From positions 3,534,001 to 3,598,000 of the forward strand of contig NZ_OY781099.1 of NCBI RefSeq assembly GCF_963676325.1: DNA of 64,000 nucleotides, given 5' to 3'. The translations under genes were made by a program, and so were the position numbers. Shown here piece by piece: positions 28,894 through 39,476 of the stretch. Under the pieces are notes generated by a model. It worked only from the letters and a program-made list of their open reading frames with translations, was not told where the DNA came from and searched no databases. Origin of the DNA: an uncultured Bacteroides sp. (GTDB lineage: Bacteria; Bacteroidota; Bacteroidia; Bacteroidales; Bacteroidaceae). Numbering within the stretch: the stretch's first letter is position 1; the number at the start of each line of letters is the position of its first letter.

Positions 28894-31800
28894 CTGAAGT
28901 GTTTCTCTCTTTATATTTACTTGCGAAATCCATTGGGCGAACACCGAACTGTTTCTGGAAGCATTTACTGAAATATGATGGATTGTTGAAACCTACCATA
29001 TAAGCAATTTCATTTATCCGATATTCATTCTTCACCAGATACTCTGCCGCCTTCTTTAAACGAACCAGCTGTATCAGTTCATTCGGAGTAACATCAGCAA
29101 GAGTTTTAATCTTGGCAAATAATCCCGAGCGACTGATGCAAAGTTCTTCTGCCAGAAGGTCGATAGAGAAATCAACATTTGAAATGTTACGTTCAATGAT
29201 ACTGTTCATTTTTGAAAGGAACTGTTCATCGGAAGAGTTACCGGCTATTGTTGTCAGATCAACAAACGGCATTTCAGCATATTTCTGTCTCAGCAAACGA
29301 CGCGATTCAAGAAGGTTATTGATTTGTGCCACCAGATGTTTAATAGAGAATGGTTTTTCTATATAAGAATCTGCTCCAAAATTCAATCCGTCTATCTTTG
29401 AATTCATATCCGTCTTGGCAGTTAGCATGATAAATGGAATGTGACTCCACAGCACATTGGAACGAACAGACTGGCAGAACTCCATACCATCCATGCGGGG
29501 CATCATCAGGTCACTGATAATAAGATTTACTTCGTTCTCTTTTAGTTTTTCCATACCTTCAATTCCGTCAGAAGCAGTTATTACCTGATATTGGGCTGTA
29601 AAATTATTCCAAAGAAAGCTTCGCATATCCGGATTATCTTCTACAATGAGTAACGTTGGTTTGTTCAACTGCTTTTCTTCTGAAATGATAGGCTTTTCCT
29701 GAACAATATCCTGAGATACAGATAAAGAGGTTTGTTCTATTTTCACTTCCTCATTACTAGTTGAAGCTTCTCCATTTTTCATTGGAAAAGTAACAATAAA
29801 TGTTGCTCCTTTTGGAACGGAATCAACAACAGTAATATTACCATGATGAGCATCAACCAGGTTCTTCACCAATGACAGTCCAATTCCTGTACCCGGTTTT
29901 GTATTGGAAGGTACCTGATAAAAAGGCGTGAATATTTTCATTTTCTCTTCATCAGAAATACCCGAACCATTATCAGAAACACGAATCTCAAAGGTTTCCT
30001 GCTCCTGATTAACTGAACAAGTAAGATTTATCTGGTTTTCTGTAAATTTCATTGCATTTGTCAGCAAATTACTAACTATTTTAATAAAAGCCTCCTGATC
30101 TATTATTGCTTCGAACTCCGTATCAGGACAATCAAGCTTAAATTCAATTTTATTATTTTCTATATTTGGTTTAAAACGGTCATAGTTATAACAAAGTAAC
30201 TGATAAATATTTAGTTTCTTGAAATTCATAACCAGTGTTCCTTGTTCCGCTTTCCGGAAATCAAGAAGCTGATTGACCAGATGCAACAAACGCTTACTAT
30301 TCCGGTCAATAATATTCAGGTCGTTATTAATGGAATCAGGAAAAGAAAAGCCTGTGGTCAGAATCTTCTCCAACGGACCAATAATGAGCGATACCGGAGT
30401 ACGTATTTCATGAGCAATCATTGTAAAGAACTGTATTTTTGCATTGTACATTTCCTTTTCTTTTTCCTGATTCAGCTCTTTAATTTTTTCGTTGTGCACT
30501 CGTTCAGAACGCAACATTATGCGTCTTAAGATGAAAGAGACGGCCACAACTGCAAGCATAAAATAGAGAATCTTAAATCCGATAGTAAGCCAGAAAGGAG
30601 GATGTATTACAATTTTAACAGCTGTTCCCTGATCATTCCATAGTCCATCATTGTTAGAGGCCTTTACCCTGAACACATATTCCCCCGCAGGAAGGTTGGT
30701 ATAAGTAGCTTTATGTTGTTTGTTCACATAGTTCCAGTCTTTATCAAAACCTTCGAGTTTATAGGCATACATGTTTTTTTCTGGAGTTATATAACTCAGC
30801 GCCGCATATCCTATACTGAAAACATCATCTTTATAAGATAAATCTATCTGCTTTATAAAACTTAAAGATTGCGGAAGCATTCCCTCAGGATCTATCTCTA
30901 CACTCTTATTATTCACCTCCAGACTGGTAATAACAACAGGTGGCAGATATTTATTGGTCACAATATTTTTGGGACAAAAGGCATTAAATCCGCTGGCTGT
31001 TCCGAAGTAGATTTTTCCTTTGGAACTTTTGAACCCGGAATTAGCTATAAACTGATCGCTCAGTAACCCGTCACTTCTGGTAAAAACCTGACAAGCACCG
31101 TTCTTTGTATTATAACGCACTAATCCTTTTGATGTGGTAAGCCAAAGAAAATCATTATCCTCAATGATACTGCAAATTGAATTGCTTGGAATTTTGAGCG
31201 GAACTAGCTCGAAAGAATTATTCGTATAGCTATAGCGGCAAAGACCACTGGAAGTACCAATCCACAACTGTTCTTTATGATCAACAAGCAGGCAGTTCGT
31301 TTGATTACATGACAATGTATTTCCACCATTGATAATGGTAGTATAATTACGCCACTCTTTTTTTTGCGGATTGAACCTGAAGACTCCTTTCCCCGGAGTT
31401 GCAAACCATAACCAGCCTTTTTTGTCTTGTGTAATATCAATGGTGGTAGCATTAAGATATTTAACACGGGTAAAATTATCAGTCTTACGGTTATAAAGAT
31501 TAATCCCAGACATACTTGCTACCCACATATTATTACTACGGTCTTTATATATAGCATAAATACTTCCTCCATCCAAAGATTTAGGATTACCTTCTTCTGA
31601 GTTGTAAAGTTTAAATTGACCTGTCTTTGTGTCCAGCACATTCAATCCGCCTGAATATGTACCTATCCAAAGTTTATCATCGTCCCAGCAAAGAGCGTGA
31701 ACATTGTAATAAGAGATACTATTCTTCCCGGGCTGAGGCATATAAGCAGAGAAATGTCCTGTCTGCGTATCAAGTACATTCAATCCGCCATCATCTGAAG

Positions 31801-32941
31801 ATATCCATATATTCCCTTTTTTGTCTTCGGTAAACCTGCTTATCACATTTCCATTTACTGAATTTACGTACTTAGAGTGAGTATAACGTTCAAAGACTCC
31901 ATTGTTTGGAGAAATATAATTAACCCCTCCAAAATAGGTCCCTATCCAGATTCCTCCTTCGCGATCTTTAAAAATGGGATAGACAAACTTATCAGAAAGA
32001 GACGAAGGATCAGTTTCATTGGAAGTGAACAACTGATGTGTCTGATTAACGGTATTGAAGAGACTTAATCCATCATCAGAACCCACAAACAGTAAGTTGG
32101 GCTTGTATTCACTTATTTCATGAATATGAAGAATTCCACTTGGCGAGGCTGGTGAAAGATAATTGGTAACTCTTTTGGTTTTTCTGTCAAATTTACACAA
32201 GCCACTATCCCATGTTCCCAACCAAAAATTATGTTTAGAGTCTTCGAAGATTTTGTAGATAGAAACCATTTTTTCATTTCCTGCATCATACTTAAAAGGT
32301 ATTACCTGAAAGCTGTTTTTAGAATGTCTAAAGAGGATGAGCGGACTGTTTGGTGTTTTGGGGGCTGCCCAAACTAAATTGTTATGATCAACATAGACAT
32401 AATTGATGAGATTATAATTGCGTTTTGCGCCTCCTTCATTAATGGTTTTGTATTGGTCCAGTTTAGCTGAAGACAAATTATAACGAAAAATACCCTGACC
32501 ATATGTAGACAGCCATACGTTTCTCGACTTATCTTCCACTATATTATTGATAGTAGATGAAATAACAACTCCTCCTGCTTTTGCCAGAAAACGTGAGAAG
32601 GATTCGGTATAAGTATGATAGATGTAAACGCCATCATCTGTACCAATCCATATATTGCCATTTGAATCCTCAAACAAAGAACTGATATAATTGCTGCCAA
32701 GAGAAAAATTATTAGTCGTATTTATACGGAATTCTTTGAATGTGTTTCCATCAAAACGGTTCAGACCATCCTCGGTTCCAAACCAGATGAATCCATTACG
32801 GTCCTGGATAATGGTACGTACGGTATTAAATATTAATCCATCGTCTGCTTTATAATGACGAAAACTAAAAGTATCAGCTTCCAGTTTGACGGAGATTAAT
32901 AACAAGTTTATGATGAAAATAAATATATAACGTTTTTTCAT
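28889..32941 (-). CDS. hybrid two-component system sensor/regulator (HTCS)
   Basis: A one-protein sensor, kinase and transcription activator of the kind that controls Bacteroides glycan loci. A signal peptide (MKKRYIFIFIINLLLISVKLEA) is followed by about 14 Reg_prop-type blades (WIGTxDGxxxF patterns), enough for two seven-bladed propellers, then a Y_Y_Y domain (about 720-790) and a transmembrane segment. In the cytoplasm follow HisKA with His844 (IAHEIRTP), HATPase (VSDNGSGISDEEK), a receiver with Asp1144 (ISDLMMPRMDG) and a C-terminal AraC helix-turn-helix. The ATG at 32941 is preferred to an upstream TTG at 32965. It is divergent from susC, so it likely senses the locus's own substrate fragment. 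Confidence 0.95.
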   Translation of the reverse strand: MKKRYIFIFIINLLLISVKLEADTFSFRHYKADDGLIFNTVRTIIQDRNGFIWFGTEDGLNRFDGNTFKEFRINTTNNFSLGSNYISSLFEDSNGNIWIGTDDGVYIYHTYTESFSRFLAKAGGVVISSTINNIVEDKSRNVWLSTYGQGIFRYNLSSAKLDQYKTINEGGAKRNYNLINYVYVDHNNLVWAAPKTPNSPLILFRHSKNSFQVIPFKYDAGNEKMVSIYKIFEDSKHNFWLGTWDSGLCKFDRKTKRVTNYLSPASPSGILHIHEISEYKPNLLFVGSDDGLSLFNTVNQTHQLFTSNETDPSSLSDKFVYPIFKDREGGIWIGTYFGGVNYISPNNGVFERYTHSKYVNSVNGNVISRFTEDKKGNIWISSDDGGLNVLDTQTGHFSAYMPQPGKNSISYYNVHALCWDDDKLWIGTYSGGLNVLDTKTGQFKLYNSEEGNPKSLDGGSIYAIYKDRSNNMWVASMSGINLYNRKTDNFTRVKYLNATTIDITQDKKGWLWFATPGKGVFRFNPQKKEWRNYTTIINGGNTLSCNQTNCLLVDHKEQLWIGTSSGLCRYSYTNNSFELVPLKIPSNSICSIIEDNDFLWLTTSKGLVRYNTKNGACQVFTRSDGLLSDQFIANSGFKSSKGKIYFGTASGFNAFCPKNIVTNKYLPPVVITSLEVNNKSVEIDPEGMLPQSLSFIKQIDLSYKDDVFSIGYAALSYITPEKNMYAYKLEGFDKDWNYVNKQHKATYTNLPAGEYVFRVKASNNDGLWNDQGTAVKIVIHPPFWLTIGFKILYFMLAVVAVSFILRRIMLRSERVHNEKIKELNQEKEKEMYNAKIQFFTMIAHEIRTPVSLIIGPLEKILTTGFSFPDSINNDLNIIDRNSKRLLHLVNQLLDFRKAEQGTLVMNFKKLNIYQLLCYNYDRFKPNIENNKIEFKLDCPDTEFEAIIDQEAFIKIVSNLLTNAMKFTENQINLTCSVNQEQETFEIRVSDNGSGISDEEKMKIFTPFYQVPSNTKPGTGIGLSLVKNLVDAHHGNITVVDSVPKGATFIVTFPMKNGEASTSNEEVKIEQTSLSVSQDIVQEKPIISEEKQLNKPTLLIVEDNPDMRSFLWNNFTAQYQVITASDGIEGMEKLKENEVNLIISDLMMPRMDGMEFCQSVRSNVLWSHIPFIMLTAKTDMNSKIDGLNFGADSYIEKPFSIKHLVAQINNLLESRRLLRQKYAEMPFVDLTTIAGNSSDEQFLSKMNSIIERNISNVDFSIDLLAEELCISRSGLFAKIKTLADVTPNELIQLVRLKKAAEYLVKNEYRINEIAYMVGFNNPSYFSKCFQKQFGVRPMDFASKYKERNTSV

Positions 32942-33101
32942 AAATAGGAAGAGGTTATTTCTCAATAAAGACTATGCAATATTACTACAATTAATTAGTA
33001 AAAGCCAGCAATATAGTCTACAAAAATAAAAAAATAGTCCAGATAAGACAACGAAAGTATTGTAAATAAGCGTTTTACATATTTTAAGTGAAAATAGATT
33101 C

Positions 33102-33139
33102 ACTAGACTATTTTGCTATTATAATAGATTATTCTATCA
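33102..33139 (+). promoter_or_regulatory. putative HTCS operator upstream of susC (two direct repeats)
   Basis: ACTAGACTATTTTGCTA (33102-33118) and AATAGATTATTCTATCA (33123-33139) match the unit AATAGACTATTTTTCCA at 14 and 13 of 17 positions, with starts 21 bp apart. A -7-like TTTCTTTG follows at 33161-33168, exactly 21 nt after the second unit. The same geometry occurs upstream of the first GH127 gene. Binding by the adjacent HTCS protein is inferred. Confidence 0.65.
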
Positions 33140-33231
33140 GTTATCACCACATCTATTCATTTTCTTTGCAAACGGAGAAACTTAAAAATTAGTTAATTTA
33201 GTTAACTACAATTAAACTTAAATGTAATAAG

Positions 33232-36200
33232 ATGAAAAAATGTAAGAACGAATGTCTCAGAAAAACAGAAATGGGGAGAAGATTTAAAATTGCCAGAGTG
33301 GCAGTTGCCGTAAGTCTTCTTAGTATTTCTCCTCTTTTTGCCGGGAACAGTACAGAAAGTAACCTGCTAAGTCCGTATTCAGTAACAAAACAGCAGACTA
33401 AGAAAATAACAGGACTGGTTGTTGATTCCAAAGGAACACCCATAATTGGAGTGTCTGTTAAAGTGAAAGGAACAACAAAAGGTATTGTTACCGATTTGGA
33501 TGGAAAATTCGAGCTACAGATAGATCCTTCGGACAAGCTTCTTGAGGTGTCTTTTATAGGTATGAAAAAAGAAGATGTTGCTATTACAAATAAGTCATAT
33601 TACACAATTACCATGGCTGAAGAGAGCGTGGGACTGGAAGAAGTTGTAGTTGTGGGTTATGGTACACAAAAGAAAGCTACAGTTACAGGTTCTGTCTCTC
33701 AGGTAAGCGGAGATGACCTTAAAAAAGTTTCTTCAATAAATTTAAGTGGTGCCTTAGCTGGAAAAACAGCCGGTGTTATTTCCAACGTTCGTTCCGGTGA
33801 ACCTGGTGAAGATGGTGCCAGCATTCTAATCCGCGGAAAAGGTACATTGGGAAGTACATCTCCACTAATTGTGGTTGATGGTGTTGCCGATCGTGGCTTC
33901 AGTAGATTAAATCCGGAAGATATTGAATCGATATCAGTATTGAAAGACGCTTCGGCTGCTATTTACGGAGCACGTGCAGCAAATGGTGTAATTCTTGTTA
34001 CTACAAAGCGTGGTAAAGAAGGTAAAGTGAAGATAAACTATAGTGGAAATGTGGGTATAACACAACCAACACGTGTTCCTGAAATGTTGAACGCCTACCA
34101 GTATGCTACTTATATTAATGAGTATGACAGAGGTCATGATATACCAACAGAAACTTATCCTAGCGATGTTTTGAAAAAGTTAAAAGATGGCTCTGATCCA
34201 ATCAATTACCCAAGCACAAACTGGTGGAAGACTGTAGCTAAAGACTGGGCTACAAAAACACAACATAGCATGTCTGTAACAGGTGGTAATGAAAATGTTT
34301 CTTTCTACTCATCCGTTCAATATTTGTGGCAGGATGCTATCTATAAGGAAAGTGCACAAAATTACAGCCAATATCAGTTTACAACGAATATAGATGCTAA
34401 AATTGGAAAAAGAGTAAAGTTTGGCTTTGATATTTTGGGAAGACAGGAAGTAAGAAACAGAGGAGTCTTTGAAACTGATTACTTGTTTGGTAAATTCCTT
34501 TCAACTTCACCAATGGCAGCAGCTTATTATCCCAATGGCTTACCAAGAACCGGTTATGACGGCATAACCAATAATGCAGCTATAATGATTACAGACAAGC
34601 CGGGTACTAATAAGCTTAAATACAATATTCTTACTCTGAAACCTACACTGAGATTTGATCTTGATCCTATAACCAAAGGATTGTACTTAGAAGGATATGC
34701 CGCAATGGACTTCTCTTTCAGAAATGGAAAGACTTTAAATACTCCCTACGATTTATATTTATATAATAACTCAACTGGAGAATATGAAAACCAGAGATCA
34801 GGCACAGGAGCTATTAGTGTAAACTCATGGGCTGACAACTCAAGCACTATTACATTGAACGCACGTTTAGGATATAGCAACACAATCAATGAATCACATA
34901 AGATTGATGCCTTTGTTGCTTATGAACAAAGTAAATATAACTATAGTTCTTTATCTGCATACCGCACCAATTATCTTTCTGCTGCACTTCCTGAAATAGA
35001 TTTCGGTAGTGATGTTCCTAAAGACAAGAACAATGCAGGAAGTTCTGATGCAACCGTTAGAAGGAACCTATTCGGAAGAGTAAACTACAGTTATAGAAGT
35101 AAATATCTTGCTGAGTTTACAATGAGATATGACGGTTCTATGACTTTTGCCAAAGGTCACCGTTGGGGAGCTTTCCCTGGGGTATCTGCCGGATGGGTAA
35201 TCTCAGAAGAAAACTTTTTTGAAAATATTAAGCCAATTGTAAGCTTCCTGAAACTGAAAGGATCATGGGGTTTAATGGGTAATGATGCTGTGGCTCCATA
35301 TCAATATCTCACTCAATATGCATACGGATCAGGTGCAACATTTGGAACAGAAAATGCTGTAAACAAAGGTATGAATTTGGTAAGAACAGCGAATCCTCTT
35401 ATCACATGGGAAAAAGCACAAACATACAATGTGGGTATATCAACTCAGTATCTTGATGGAAAATTCGGATTAGATGTTGATTATTTCAAATCAATGAGAC
35501 GTGACATTCTGATTGCCAGAAATGCTTCAGTGCCTTCTTACACCGGACTTACTCTACCTGCAGAGAACTTAGGTAAGGTAAACAATCAGGGTATTGAACT
35601 TATTGCAACTTACCAGGATAAAGCCGGCGACTTTAAATGGAGTGTAAGCGGTAACTTTACTTATGCAAAGAACAAGGTAGTCTATATGGATCAGGCTAAA
35701 ACAACTCCCGAATGGCAAAAAACAGAAGGTCATCCTATTGACGGATTGCTTTTATACGAAGCAACTGGCATCTACCAAACTCAGGAACAGGTAAACAGCA
35801 CTCCTCATATTGATGGTGCAAAACCTGGAGATCTTATCTATAAAGACAGAAACGGCGATAAAAAAATTAACTCGGATGATGCTTATCGTGTAAACGAAAG
35901 CAGTACTCCACAGATTATGTATGGTTTCACATTAAATGGTTCATGGAAAGGATTCGACCTCAATGTTTTCTTCCAGGGGCAGGCAAGAGCTAAACAAATT
36001 ATTATGCCAAGCATGAATATGGTTTCTGACTTTTATAAAGGAAGATGGATTGATACCAACACTGCTGAACAGAATGCAGAAGCCAGATGGCCAAGAGCAT
36101 TTATCAAACAGACTTATGGAGATGCATTCAACGGCGTTACTTCTTCATGGTGGTTAAGAGATGCTAGTTTCCTGAGACTAAAATCTGTAGAACTAGGATA

Positions 36201-36387
36201 TACACTTCCTAAAAGCGCTGCAAAATTCCTGAATCTGGAAAATCTTAGAATCTATGCTAATGGTAACAACTTATTCTCTATCGACAAGATAAAGATTTGT
36301 GATCCGGAAGTTCCAGACGGTGTAGCTGGTACAAACTTCTACCCACAGCAAAGAATTCTTACTGTAGGACTAAATGTCACTTTTTAA
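33232..36387 (+). CDS. SusC/RagA-family TonB-dependent outer membrane transporter
   Basis: Imports oligosaccharides or glycopeptides across the outer membrane with its SusD partner. The 1051-aa protein has a signal sequence, a CarboxypepD_reg-like beta domain (about 58-132), the TonB-box-like EEVVVVGYGTQKK (136-148), a plug domain (about 145-260; DGVADRGF, ASAAIYGARAANGVILVTTK) and a long beta-barrel ending GLNVTF, with the terminal aromatic typical of outer membrane proteins. The ATG at 33232 follows a candidate operator and -7 element. susD starts 29 nt after its stop. Which substrate passes is not readable from sequence. Confidence 0.96.
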   Translation: MKKCKNECLRKTEMGRRFKIARVAVAVSLLSISPLFAGNSTESNLLSPYSVTKQQTKKITGLVVDSKGTPIIGVSVKVKGTTKGIVTDLDGKFELQIDPSDKLLEVSFIGMKKEDVAITNKSYYTITMAEESVGLEEVVVVGYGTQKKATVTGSVSQVSGDDLKKVSSINLSGALAGKTAGVISNVRSGEPGEDGASILIRGKGTLGSTSPLIVVDGVADRGFSRLNPEDIESISVLKDASAAIYGARAANGVILVTTKRGKEGKVKINYSGNVGITQPTRVPEMLNAYQYATYINEYDRGHDIPTETYPSDVLKKLKDGSDPINYPSTNWWKTVAKDWATKTQHSMSVTGGNENVSFYSSVQYLWQDAIYKESAQNYSQYQFTTNIDAKIGKRVKFGFDILGRQEVRNRGVFETDYLFGKFLSTSPMAAAYYPNGLPRTGYDGITNNAAIMITDKPGTNKLKYNILTLKPTLRFDLDPITKGLYLEGYAAMDFSFRNGKTLNTPYDLYLYNNSTGEYENQRSGTGAISVNSWADNSSTITLNARLGYSNTINESHKIDAFVAYEQSKYNYSSLSAYRTNYLSAALPEIDFGSDVPKDKNNAGSSDATVRRNLFGRVNYSYRSKYLAEFTMRYDGSMTFAKGHRWGAFPGVSAGWVISEENFFENIKPIVSFLKLKGSWGLMGNDAVAPYQYLTQYAYGSGATFGTENAVNKGMNLVRTANPLITWEKAQTYNVGISTQYLDGKFGLDVDYFKSMRRDILIARNASVPSYTGLTLPAENLGKVNNQGIELIATYQDKAGDFKWSVSGNFTYAKNKVVYMDQAKTTPEWQKTEGHPIDGLLLYEATGIYQTQEQVNSTPHIDGAKPGDLIYKDRNGDKKINSDDAYRVNESSTPQIMYGFTLNGSWKGFDLNVFFQGQARAKQIIMPSMNMVSDFYKGRWIDTNTAEQNAEARWPRAFIKQTYGDAFNGVTSSWWLRDASFLRLKSVELGYTLPKSAAKFLNLENLRIYANGNNLFSIDKIKICDPEVPDGVAGTNFYPQQRILTVGLNVTF

Positions 36388-36416
36388 TTAACTAGTAACT
36401 GAAAAACTATAAAGAA

Positions 36417-38114
36417 ATGAAAAAGATATATATATATGCAGCTACACTAATGGCTGGACTTTTCACCTCATGTACTGACATATTGGATCAGGACCCACTC
36501 AATACTTATACAGATGCTGCAGTGTGGGGAGATCTTGCCTTGTCGGAAACATTCCTGAACGAACAGTATAACAATGTGGAAGCTGAAACTCAGAAGGGAT
36601 CACGCTTTGCCAGTTATACAGATGAAGTGTACCAGATGTGGAAATATGGTACAGAGTCAATCCAACAAGGTTTGCTTTCTCCTGACCAGTCAAGCATTGG
36701 ATGGGATGGTTCAACATGGAATCCATGGGATTTCTATTACAAGGCAATACGTAATGTTAATATCTTTACGGAAAACATTAAGCGTGTTCCTGCTTCGGGA
36801 GAGACTAACATTGCATGGAAAAATGCTCAGATTGGTCAGGCATTTTTCCTTAGAGGCTATTTTTACTCTCAGTTATATAGTCTGTTTGGTGATGTTCCTT
36901 TGATTACTAAATCTTACGGACTTAATGATGATTACAAAAGTGTAACAAGGGCACCTAAAGATGAAGTTGCAGAATATATTGTTTCACAATGTGATAGTGC
37001 GGCTCTATATTTACCGGTTAAGTATACTGACGATAGCGATTTGGGAAGAGCAACCAAAGGTGCAGCACTGGCTTTGAAGGCTCGTACTCTTCTTTATGCA
37101 GCAAGTCCTCTGTTTGGAACACCATCACAAGCTAAATGGAAAAAAGCATCAGATGCTAATAAGGCTGTTATTGATCTTAAAGATGAAAGTGGCGCACCAG
37201 CTTACTATTTACAGAATGTATCGAACAGTGAGGAGTATGCGAATCTGTTTATTGACAAAAAAAATCCAGAAGTTATCTTTGAAAAGTTATACAACTCACA
37301 AGGTCAGGGTGCTTATAATAACTCTTATTTATTCCAGGCTCCTTGCGGAACAGGTAGTGGTTTTAACGGATGGGGAAATTTCCAGGCTACTCAGGAAATT
37401 GTTGATCAATTTGAGATGGCTAATGGAACTCCATACAAAAGAGGCCCTGAAACAGAAAATCCTTATCTTAACAGAGACTTGCGTTTTGCTGCAACCATAT
37501 TTACAGATGGAGCTACATGGGGATACGGTGCTGATTCAAGAGAAATAGAATGTTTCTTTGGAGCTGAAGACGGAGTTCCAAACGGAAAAGACAGCCGTCG
37601 TGGAGATTCATGGTGGAATGGTACTCAAACTGGTTATTATATCAAAAAATTCCTTGATAGAAAATACGACACATATGGAACTGATGCTCCAACTGCTCCT
37701 TACTTCATGTTCCGTTTGGCTGAATTCTATCTAAATTATGCAGAATGTCAGATTGAGTTAGGTAATGCACCTGAAGCCGTTGAATATATCAACAAAATAA
37801 GAAGACGTGTTAATATGCCTGATATTACTGGTGATAATATTGTAGCAAAATACAGACATGAAAGACAAATTGAATTTGTATTCGAAGGACAGCACTGGTT
37901 TGATATCAGACGTTGGAAAACCATTGAAGATGTATACAGCAAACCTGTTACAGGTATGATAATATGGAAACATCAAGATGGCTCTAAGACTTACGAATTA
38001 AACAGCGAGCCTATTGAATACAGAACATTCCATGCTCCTAAAAACTATTGGTTGCCTATACCAAGATATGAATTAAGAAGAGCTCCACAATTGGATCCCG
38101 CTCCTTATGAATAG
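36417..38114 (+). CDS. SusD/RagB-family surface glycan-binding lipoprotein
   Basis: The lipoprotein lid that captures substrate over the SusC channel. Of 565 aa, the lipobox is LFTSC with Cys19. The TPR-rich helical fold is indicated by WKNAQIGQAFFLRGYFYSQL and the conserved GRATKGAALALKARTLLYAASP. The C-terminal region contains EFYLNYAECQIELGN and RHERQIEFVFEGQHWFDIRRW, both hallmarks of SusD. It pairs with the SusC gene just upstream and is followed by a strong hairpin before the GH27 gene. Confidence 0.96.
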   Translation: MKKIYIYAATLMAGLFTSCTDILDQDPLNTYTDAAVWGDLALSETFLNEQYNNVEAETQKGSRFASYTDEVYQMWKYGTESIQQGLLSPDQSSIGWDGSTWNPWDFYYKAIRNVNIFTENIKRVPASGETNIAWKNAQIGQAFFLRGYFYSQLYSLFGDVPLITKSYGLNDDYKSVTRAPKDEVAEYIVSQCDSAALYLPVKYTDDSDLGRATKGAALALKARTLLYAASPLFGTPSQAKWKKASDANKAVIDLKDESGAPAYYLQNVSNSEEYANLFIDKKNPEVIFEKLYNSQGQGAYNNSYLFQAPCGTGSGFNGWGNFQATQEIVDQFEMANGTPYKRGPETENPYLNRDLRFAATIFTDGATWGYGADSREIECFFGAEDGVPNGKDSRRGDSWWNGTQTGYYIKKFLDRKYDTYGTDAPTAPYFMFRLAEFYLNYAECQIELGNAPEAVEYINKIRRRVNMPDITGDNIVAKYRHERQIEFVFEGQHWFDIRRWKTIEDVYSKPVTGMIIWKHQDGSKTYELNSEPIEYRTFHAPKNYWLPIPRYELRRAPQLDPAPYE

Positions 38115-38120
38115 AATTTA

Positions 38121-38160
38121 TTTATCAGAATGCCCCTAAATATTGGGGCATTCTGATAAA
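38121..38160 (+). terminator. strong hairpin between susD and the GH27 gene
   Basis: TTTATCAGAATGCCCC (38121-38136) and its perfect complement (38145-38160) make a 16-bp stem with an 8-nt loop. No T run follows. It may partly terminate transcription or protect the susCD message, giving less of the downstream enzymes. Confidence 0.7.
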
Positions 38161-38222
38161 TACTCACATAACTTTAAGTATAACAAGTTTTCTATGGTAT
38201 TAGTATATATAAAAGATAATTA

Positions 38223-39458
38223 ATGAAAAAGTACCTGACAATTATATATCTATGTTTGCTTGCAACTACAACAAAAGCACAGATGTTCTTTGGAGCAAAT
38301 CAGAGCAAACAAGATTCCATTTTTGAACACCTGGCTGCAACTCCACCAATGGGATGGAACAGTTGGAACAAATTTGGTTGCAACATTAATGAGAAATTAC
38401 TAATGGAAATAACTGATGCAATGGTTGCTTCAGGTATGAAAGAGGCTGGATATGAATACATAGTAATAGACGACTGCTGGCAGGTAGGACGCGACAAAGA
38501 AGGTAACATTATTGTCGATCCAAAAAGCTTTCCAAACGGAATGAAAGCTCTTGCTGACTACATCCACAGCAAGGGACTCAAACTGGGCATATACTCATGT
38601 GCCGGATCGCTTACCTGCCAAGGCCGTCCCGGCAGTAGGGGGTATCAATTTCAGGATGCCAGACAGTATGCTAAGTGGGGTGTTGATTACCTGAAATATG
38701 ACTGGTGTTCAAACGAAGGACAAAATGCAGAAGCCGCCTACCGGACAATGAGCGATGCACTAAAAATCTGTGGACGACCTATTGTTTTCAGCATCTGTGA
38801 ATGGGGAGAAAGTCAACCATGGAAGTGGGCAAAAGGTGTTGGGCATCTATGGCGAACTACTGCCGATATACGTGATTGCTATCAATGTAAATTTGATTGG
38901 GGTGGCGTTGGTGTACTGGATATTGTTGATGCAGTTGCAGATCTTTATACTTATGCCGGACCCGGACATTGGAACGATGCAGAAATGCTTGAAGTAGGTA
39001 ATGGTGGAATGACACGCGACGAATACATTACGCACTTTTCTATGTGGTCTATGCTTGCAGCACCTTTAATGGCTGGTAATGATCTTCGGTCTATGAATAA
39101 AGAAACAATAGAAATTCTTGCAAACAAAGAAGTTATAGCTGTAGATCAGGATAGTTTGGGACAACAGGCCAGACGCTTTATGGACATGGGTGATCATGAA
39201 ATATGGGCAAAACCTTTGTCGAACGGTGAGATAGCTGTGTGCTTCCTTAATAGGACAGATCACGAATGGAAACTGGATTACAATTGGAAAAAGGATATTA
39301 TGTACTTTGCTTCCGATGTTAATATCTACAAAAATGAATATACTGTAAGAGATCTTTGGAAACACAAAGATATAGGTACAACTGCATCAAATACAAAATA
39401 CAGCATACCTGGACACGGAGTGCTAATGGTAAGATTATCTCTAAAAAAAAGGGCTTAA
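38223..39458 (+). CDS. secreted alpha-galactosidase or beta-L-arabinopyranosidase, GH27
   Basis: A retaining exo-glycosidase of clan GH-D, 411 aa with a signal peptide (to about residue 19). It shows the family landmarks TPPMGWNSWNKFG (40-52), VIDDCWQ (81-87), the nucleophile Asp160 in YLKYDWCS and the acid/base Asp215 in WRTTADI. A C-terminal beta domain follows. GH27 includes alpha-galactosidases and beta-L-arabinopyranosidases, and I cannot choose from sequence alone. It is in the susC operon direction, 18 nt before the metzincin-like lipoprotein. Confidence 0.95.
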   Translation: MKKYLTIIYLCLLATTTKAQMFFGANQSKQDSIFEHLAATPPMGWNSWNKFGCNINEKLLMEITDAMVASGMKEAGYEYIVIDDCWQVGRDKEGNIIVDPKSFPNGMKALADYIHSKGLKLGIYSCAGSLTCQGRPGSRGYQFQDARQYAKWGVDYLKYDWCSNEGQNAEAAYRTMSDALKICGRPIVFSICEWGESQPWKWAKGVGHLWRTTADIRDCYQCKFDWGGVGVLDIVDAVADLYTYAGPGHWNDAEMLEVGNGGMTRDEYITHFSMWSMLAAPLMAGNDLRSMNKETIEILANKEVIAVDQDSLGQQARRFMDMGDHEIWAKPLSNGEIAVCFLNRTDHEWKLDYNWKKDIMYFASDVNIYKNEYTVRDLWKHKDIGTTASNTKYSIPGHGVLMVRLSLKKRA

Positions 39459-39476
39459 CCATCTAAAAATGACATC

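Noticed and set aside
32942..32965. TTG start for the HTCS protein at 32965
   Set aside because: The ATG at 32941 gives a cleaner signal peptide and needs no rare start codon.
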